Below, in pieces: positions 57,906-64,000 of a DNA stretch of 64,000 nucleotides. This stretch comes from Schistosoma haematobium (Eukaryota; Platyhelminthes; Trematoda; Strigeidida; Schistosomatidae). The DNA lies in NCBI RefSeq assembly GCF_000699445.3, contig NC_067197.1, positions 29,247,809 through 29,311,808 of the forward strand, read 5' to 3'. A program made the position numbers and the translations under genes. The notes beneath the pieces are model-generated. The model made no database searches, was not told where the DNA came from, and saw only the letters and a list, made by a program, of their open reading frames with translations. The first letter of the stretch is position 1. Every line of letters begins with the position of its first letter.

Positions 57906-60535
57906 CTATCAATTTTAGTTTGTTTGAGCGAGTAGTGCGTTCCCCGTAACGTCGTCAGTTTTGCTGAGAGCGGCGTTGGCCATCCACAAACTCAAGCACG
58001 AACAAACGACACGTCCAGCCTCTTATCCTTCCTTGGGTCTAATTATCCTGTGTTTTATGTTTTGGTTTTTTTTAAATTAGCGTCTTGTAATTGCAAACCA
58101 TAATTAGTTATTATTGTCCCCCCTAAACAATTTTTCATGATTATTATTCAGTTTTTATTATTTTGATCTTTATGTTTTTCGTTTTTCTTCATATCTGTCA
58201 AGTGGACAATCATCTTTCATAATTCTGACCCGTAAATTATTCTCATCCTCCTATTATTGTCCAAGTCCCTGATTATTACGGAGCCTCTTTTGATATTTGG
58301 AGTCTCGAATCAGTTAGTGATGAAATCTTTTCTATCTTTCTATAGACATATATATATTGACCATACAATTGTAAATATCAATGTACAACTTGAGTAAATG
58401 ATTTTGTCGGAAATAAAATTTCCTTCACGGAATTCTAGTTTCTGTTAGATTAGGATTTTCCTCAAATACATGTATAGAAAATCCTAAACATTTCACAAAA
58501 TTTCTGAGACGGATTATCATTTATTCCCAATAATCGGCAATGAATATTAACCAAAGTCATTTTTCTTTACTTTTAATGTTAATCAAATTCTGTTGAGCAG
58601 AACTATAAAGTTTCCAGCTGGTTAATAATATACGGTTGAAAACCACCTGGCTACTCTAAACAACTTAACTGGTTCACTGTTATGTCACAGTGTATTATCT
58701 GTTAAATAAATAATCTATAGGGAGTTGTCGGTGTTTTTTCTTTTGTTTACATTCATCAATAAGGCATCTGTTTAATGTTATGAACAACTTAAGCAATATT
58801 TTGCATTATGAAAAATAAACTTGAAATATTAAATACAAAAGACATATCATTCTACATCAACATTAAATAGGTTTGAAAAAGGCAAAAAGGTAAACAGAAA
58901 TGATCGACTTATGATAAAGTGATCAGATAAGTGAAATAAATGACAAGCTCAAATACACTAGAGCCTGAAATTATAGTTTATTGATTCCACTTGTCAAGTG
59001 CGTCAAACTGAACATCGTAAAGAAAGAAAATTAATGAGTGAATCGAAAAGTTGTGCAGTAGTTATGGGATAACAAGATGTCCAATTTTTAGAGCATGATC
59101 AAGGCTAGTTGTTATATACTGCTTTAAGGCCACAGATGAAACTAAACGAAAATAATAATTAAATTTTCTGTACCTGTAGTAAAATATATTAGAATGTGGA
59201 AATGTCAGAAGTCGTTTTTTTTTAATTATCATCGTGGATTATACCATCACTTCAAGGAGATGTATGTCAGTAGTGAGTTGGATTCTGATGATATTGCCCA
59301 GAATGACAATCAGTGTTTCCTCAGTGGGCTATTCAATTTAGAGGACTTAATACACTTGAATTACTATACGTTATAGTAAACAATCTTAAGTCGGTAATAA
59401 AAAAGTTGGTCACAAGGACATAAAACTTTAAAAGTTAGATACATCTCAAATAAGCAATTAAAAGGTATTACATAAATAATCTACATACACATATATTTAC
59501 AAGACAAACACAAGTTGACTTTTTTTGCTAGGATACCACTTTTTTTTACGAACGTCAATCACTAAATATTAATGCGAAGGAAAATGTTAGTCAGAAGTCA
59601 GTTATATTATGTAAATCTCTATAAGATGAACATTTCTATAAAACATAAACAAGATTACATATTTAAAGTAAGCAGCTTATAAAGTGTTCTTTCATGACTC
59701 AGTAGAATATCCGTGATAGATTCCTACTTTAAGATGAAAAGAAATCAGGTGAGAAATTTCAATAATTTATACTCATTGTGTATAAATGTTGTAGCCCATA
59801 TTATAATCTTTCTTCAGTGTTGAATATAAGTATGAATAGGGGTTTGTACATCATTACGATGAGTACTGATAGTATTTACTATTTATATGCATCTATAGCA
59901 TAATTAGTATAAATATGCTCATTATTATTCTCTAGTCACACATTTGTCACAATTATGACGTTGTAGTTTAACGGATATTATTCTACTGTCCGAAGCAACC
60001 TACACTAGATACAGGTAATATAATAAAGAATGATCGAAATGGAGTGGATGTTGACAAATGATCTACTTCGCAATATTAGTCATTATTTACTATAAGTACT
60101 ATTTATGTCTACTAAAAAAATTAAACCTCTCGAGAATATTCAGTCTTCGGCATATGGAGCACTATATTATAATGTATCTAGACTAATATATAAAATAGAA
60201 CGTTTTGTATTCTATTTCTTATAAAATTGTAGTTGAGTATTATTGAGGAACTCCATACTTGTATAAAATAGCTTTTATAATCTCCCCATGTTTTCATTAG
60301 TACTTTATTAGATATTATACAATAATATAAATAAATGAAACAATTCCATATAATAAACGGAATACATCCATTAAGACATTTTTCTTAATTCCATATAAAT
60401 CAATCTATCTGAATATATGTTTTTATTAATATAATCCTATTCTCATATTAGAATTTACTTCTCATTAAGTAAATAAGCTAGTAACTATTTATTTATTTTT
60501 ATTTGTTAAATCATTAGGTAAAATGATTCACATTC
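57906..60535. other. 2.6 kb without recognised gene
   Basis: AT-rich apart from a less AT-rich piece to about 58,020, probably more of the Penelope-like copy. The small open frame at 59194-59376 shows no domain. Confidence 0.4.
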
Positions 60536-60539
60536 TATC

Positions 60540-60770
60540 TAATATATCTCAGCGGTCAAGTTGGTTAAGCGCCTGGCGCGAGACCGATAGGTCCTGATTT
60601 CTAATCCTGCGACGCGGGGTCGTGGATGCGCGCTGCTGAGGAGTCACACGATAGGACGAAATGGCCATCCAATGCTTCCTGGTTTTTCATAGTGGTCTAG
60701 CTTCAAGTAACTCATGATCTCAACTGTTGAAATTACTGCAATCTCCACAAAATCCCTTCTGATACTAATA
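60540..60770 (+). mobile_element. Hammerhead SINE, 5'-truncated
   Basis: tRNA-like head (TCTCAGCGGTCAAGTTGGTT and GGTCCTGATTTCTAATCC), hammerhead, 3' end, and the terminal motif GCAATCTCCACAAAATCCC. Confidence 0.8.
60630..60675 (+). ncRNA. Hammerhead ribozyme, well preserved
   Basis: CUGAGGA (60636-60642), stem II GUC/GAC plus an A-G mismatch, GAAA (60658-60661), helix III AUGGCCAU (60661-60668, self-complementary), AUC triplet (60667-60669), and stem I GCGCUG/CAAUGC (four pairs plus G-U, one mismatch). All invariant core bases are present. Confidence 0.6.
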
Positions 60771-61253
60771 TATCTTTATTTACAGTTTTATATGATTTAT
60801 ATATTTTTAACAGACATATGTTATTGGCTTCTTGCTTTTACTCAATTTTTATTTTTATTTTTCTTCTTCTTCTTCTTTTTAATCCTTTACGACAACATGA
60901 CAATGCATATTTAGAATATTTAATGATTGAACAAAAAAAGAAAAAAAGAAAAAGAAAGGATTAATAATTTACTGTCTGTAAAACAAGATAAAATTAGAAG
61001 TTGAATTGTAAGATGTATGTTAAGTTATGTATTAGTAAGATGAATATAGTTAAATAACAAAAGAAAGTTGATTGATTTCAATTGTAAGGTATTCGAAAAT
61101 ATACATTCGAAAAGTTAGTTTATCTACTATTTTAAATATTTACACATTTAAGTAAAGTAATGTGAACCAAGAAGAAGAATGTTTATATAATATTTTTACG
61201 CTTAAATACAAATATCTTATACATTGGTTGAAAAATAAGGATAATTTATAAGA
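60771..61253. other. No gene recognised
   Basis: AT-rich. A TTC run at 60862-60880 and A/G-rich simple sequence at 60930-60960. Confidence 0.4.
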
Positions 61254-61594
61254 TGGTGGTTAGAGGCAGCCAACAGGAAACCCTGAACCTGGGTTTCGTG
61301 CTACTTGGCACTTGTCAACAAGGTGTACCTGTAATCTTGAGGGAACTGGGTGTTACCTGACAGATTCGATCCCGTGTCACTCAGCTTTACGGTCAGAGAC
61401 GTTAACAGTGAGCTATTCGGGCCGCGACCGACCTCCCTTAGGACTGGGATGTATTGACAATTGATTGATCACTGGGTGGTGTCGAGTAATCTAGACTGGT
61501 GGCCACATTGCAACTTGGTCGATAGCACTCGATCTTCACGAAGAAGGACTTGACACTTATGACATTGATTACCACTCAGTGATTAATCAATTAT
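61254..61594 (-). mobile_element. tRNA-derived SINE family C, copy 3 (most complete)
   Basis: Minus strand: head with GCCCGAATAGCTCACTGTTA (A box) and GGGATCGAATCTG (B box). The palindrome arms (TTGATTGATCACTGGGTGGT; ACCACTCAGTGATTAATCAA) are separated by about 80 bp, showing the unrearranged layout of the family. Confidence 0.7.
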
Positions 61595-62565
61595 GAAGAA
61601 TAATTTATCTCACTAATTATATTTAGGTACTGAAAAATTACCATTTTGTTTAAGAACACATAATATTTTTGATGAACAATCGTTTTCGAACACTCCTTTA
61701 TCAGTTTCTACGGTTATAAAATACTATTGTCATTCTTTTATATGTCTGTCATGTGAACGATAAGTTGCTGAGACTAACCAACTCAATGTGCGTAAACCAG
61801 CTTAGTTGCTCTGGGGTAACTGGATTCATAAGTTGTTCATCATCCTACTCTAGAGCAACTCTCTTTATGGCTCAACGGATGCCGAAATAACTCATTTACG
61901 TCATGTGTTCTGTAGCAAGTGGTGGATGAAGGACATTTAGCTTGTGATTTATGCCTTAATATAATTTACAAAATTTAATCAAGGAAACCAAGAAGTGTAA
62001 GCTTTAACCCACACTATATTGAGGAAACTTTGGTCATCTACAATTTAAAACTTTAGTTGTGCGTGTAAGGATATTTTTTTAGATAACTTTCATGACCATG
62101 GACTTTCTTTGTAATTTTAATTTTTCGTTTGATTATCTTCTTTTCTTGATTTCTAATTCACTCTAATATACTATTGTTATTTCTCTTAGTATTATAAATG
62201 TCGTTTATATACACATTCCTTAATTATCATCCAAACATCTTCATTTCAACGTATATCTCATGCTTTATAAACTATACCTTCAATAACTATTTGCTTATTT
62301 AAAATTATCATATAGTTGAATCTCAGATAACAACTAATCAAATTCATCTGGGGGGTTACGTGAGTTGTCGGATTTTAGAGATGACATCACGGAATCTATA
62401 AAGCGTAACAAACTCTACAAGCTCTTTATAGTAATTATTAATCACACGATTACTATTGATTAATTTGGTCAGATTATTCTTGTAGAGATATTATAAAGCA
62501 GTGGCTAGGGAAGTTTGATCGTGTTGAATATGAAGCAGTTTCCCATGAATGGAATTATAAGATAG
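61595..62565. other. No gene recognised
   Basis: AT-rich. Confidence 0.4.
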
Positions 62566-62569
62566 TTGA

Positions 62570-62790
62570 GTACTGCTGTAAATTGATTGAAGTTGAACAT
62601 GTGAAATTCAGAAGCCATCTCAGTGATCTAGAGTTGTAGCACTTACAGTAAAACTCGTATACCTTGTCGAGTTCAATCTTTAGTAAGGTTGTAGATAAGC
62701 ATTGCTTAGGTGTTTCATACGAGGAAGAGATAGTTGTATGGTGTTTTCTGATCTTCACTGGATATTGAACTGATATCATTCTTTTACGCA
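62570..62790 (+). mobile_element. Heavily decayed hammerhead SINE
   Basis: ATTGATTGAAGTTGAACATG and CATCTCAGTGATCTAGAG resemble the SINE segment before the head and its A box; TCGAGTTCAATC resembles the B box. The ribozyme region is unrecognisable apart from TTTCATACGAGGAAGAG. Confidence 0.4.
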
Positions 62791-62794
62791 AACT

Positions 62795-64000
62795 ATAATC
62801 GGATTTTAATAAAGAATTATTCACTGATTAATAAATTATATATATAATATTTACATACTGCTGTACAGCTTTGAAAATAAAATGATCATGAAAGGATTCG
62901 TACACTGAGTATGACTATTTTATCAAATAAATTTCTTCGGGTAAATTCTTCTATTATGAATATTACTTTATTCATCTCTTATGAATGATATGCTAATGGA
63001 CATATCATAAAATTAAAATAGTAATAATAGTAATAATAATAATGATAATAGTGATAAAGATCAAAGAAGATGAACGTGAAAGGAAGAAATGTGAAGGATT
63101 AACAGAAAAGAAAAGTAGAATCGAATAAGACTCATGTTTGAATATAATCAAAAAATAAACAGAATTAAACGCACAAACTTCTGTCCGAAAAAGAAAACAA
63201 ATAAATTAACAACACAGGTAAATAGAAAGGTTATAATTAATAAACACGAAATATACAATGATCACATGATGTGCTTACTACAATATGAGCAAGCCAAGAG
63301 ACTACAGATTTATATATACAATATATTAATGTATTGTATCTATGTGTCTATATGTATATATATATATATATCTTACAAACTTATATAGTGTTAATTCTAG
63401 GAACAAACTATATAGGTTATAGAGAATTTGAAAGAATAAAATGATTATGGAAGTTTGAGTATCGATAAGCGCATTTAAATGCAATAAGAAAAAAAAAGAA
63501 TTTTCTAAGTTTATTACTGATTTGCTTTTGCCGTGTGAACAAGAAGAGAAAAGAAAAAGAGCCAAAAAATACATAATGATTATATAATGCAATCTTTTAT
63601 GAACACTGATTAAGTGAAACAAATAAATTACATATATATATATATAAGTATGCGGATAGCTGGGAATTTTTCTTAAGTGTACATACACAGAATGTTTTGT
63701 GTTATTCATGTAATCTTTGACTATTTCCTTTCATGTCTTTGTTCACTGTCGTTACAGTTGTTTCAGTTTTTTAATGTATAGTGTTGTGAATTCTACGATG
63801 CATACACTTTCAAATTAGTAATCGTTAACAATGAATAAGTCAATGAATTCAAGAGAAAGTCAACCAATAATTGAGTCACATAAATTTGTTTAGTTTTTAC
63901 TAATTTATTTGTTTGGTTGTTATGGATTATTTAAAACAAATATGTTGAAACATTGGCGCAGTACATTTAATTAAATAAATGTATAGGAATTTCTTATAAA
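62795..64000. other. No gene recognised
   Basis: AT-rich with short TA runs near 63354-63371 and 63631-63646. The open frame at 63326-63709 (-) is low-complexity. Confidence 0.4.

Noticed and set aside
59194..59376. 60-codon open frame
   Set aside because: No domain, no splice or promoter support, length expected by chance.
1..64000. CRISPR arrays, operons or bacterial-type systems
   Set aside because: The DNA is clearly eukaryotic; repeats are dispersed or palindromic, with no regular short-spaced array.

Overview
The window looks like genomic DNA of a blood fluke (genus Schistosoma, or a very close trematode). It is AT-rich, carries one intron-split animal gene, and is filled with repeats of a schistosome type: RTE-clade (SR2-like) LINE fragments, Penelope-like element remnants, and tRNA-derived SINEs that contain hammerhead-ribozyme motifs (Sm-alpha-like). 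The species cannot be fixed from the sequence alone.

Region 1 (1-15,080) holds the only confidently recognised host gene, on the + strand: an NCK/Dreadlocks-type SH3-SH3-SH3-SH2 adaptor of five coding exons (2468-2656, 2699-3079, 4044-4378, 10581-11334, 13499-13891). These join in frame into 683 codons. Intron lengths are 42, 964, 6202 and 2164 bp; a tiny first intron with larger later ones fits the published schistosome pattern. A perfect 95-bp-arm hairpin flanked by a 16-bp direct repeat lies about 330 bp upstream of the start codon. The 6.2-kb third intron contains a broken antisense RTE retrotransposon, itself interrupted by a 558-bp insertion with a 13-bp target duplication.

Region 2 (15,080-64,000) has no gene that I can recognise. 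It is AT-rich DNA loaded with repeat remnants: RTE 3' tails and internal pieces (19.0, 25.2, 26.1, 26.9, 34.6, 42.9, 46.7, 47.8 kb), a second LINE family (41.6, 43.0 kb), two Penelope-like fragments (35.5-36.6 and 57.6-57.9 kb), an LTR-like repeat in two copies (18.1 and 51.2 kb), a spliced-off piece of ribosomal DNA ending in the first 34 nt of 18S rRNA (37.1-37.5 kb), a four-copy dispersed repeat (23.1, 39.8, 42.0, 53.3 kb), several foldback elements, and many TA microsatellites.

The most unusual pattern is in the hammerhead SINEs. About a dozen hammerhead cores or remnants lie between 16.7 and 60.7 kb. At least five loci are foldbacks, with the ribozyme-bearing 3' half present on both strands. 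One locus shows a 399-bp direct period, as if copied from a multimer or circle. The best-preserved cores (45.7 kb and 60.6 kb, +) keep the catalytic bases and have a helix III that has changed from ACGGCCGU to AUGGCCAU while staying self-complementary.
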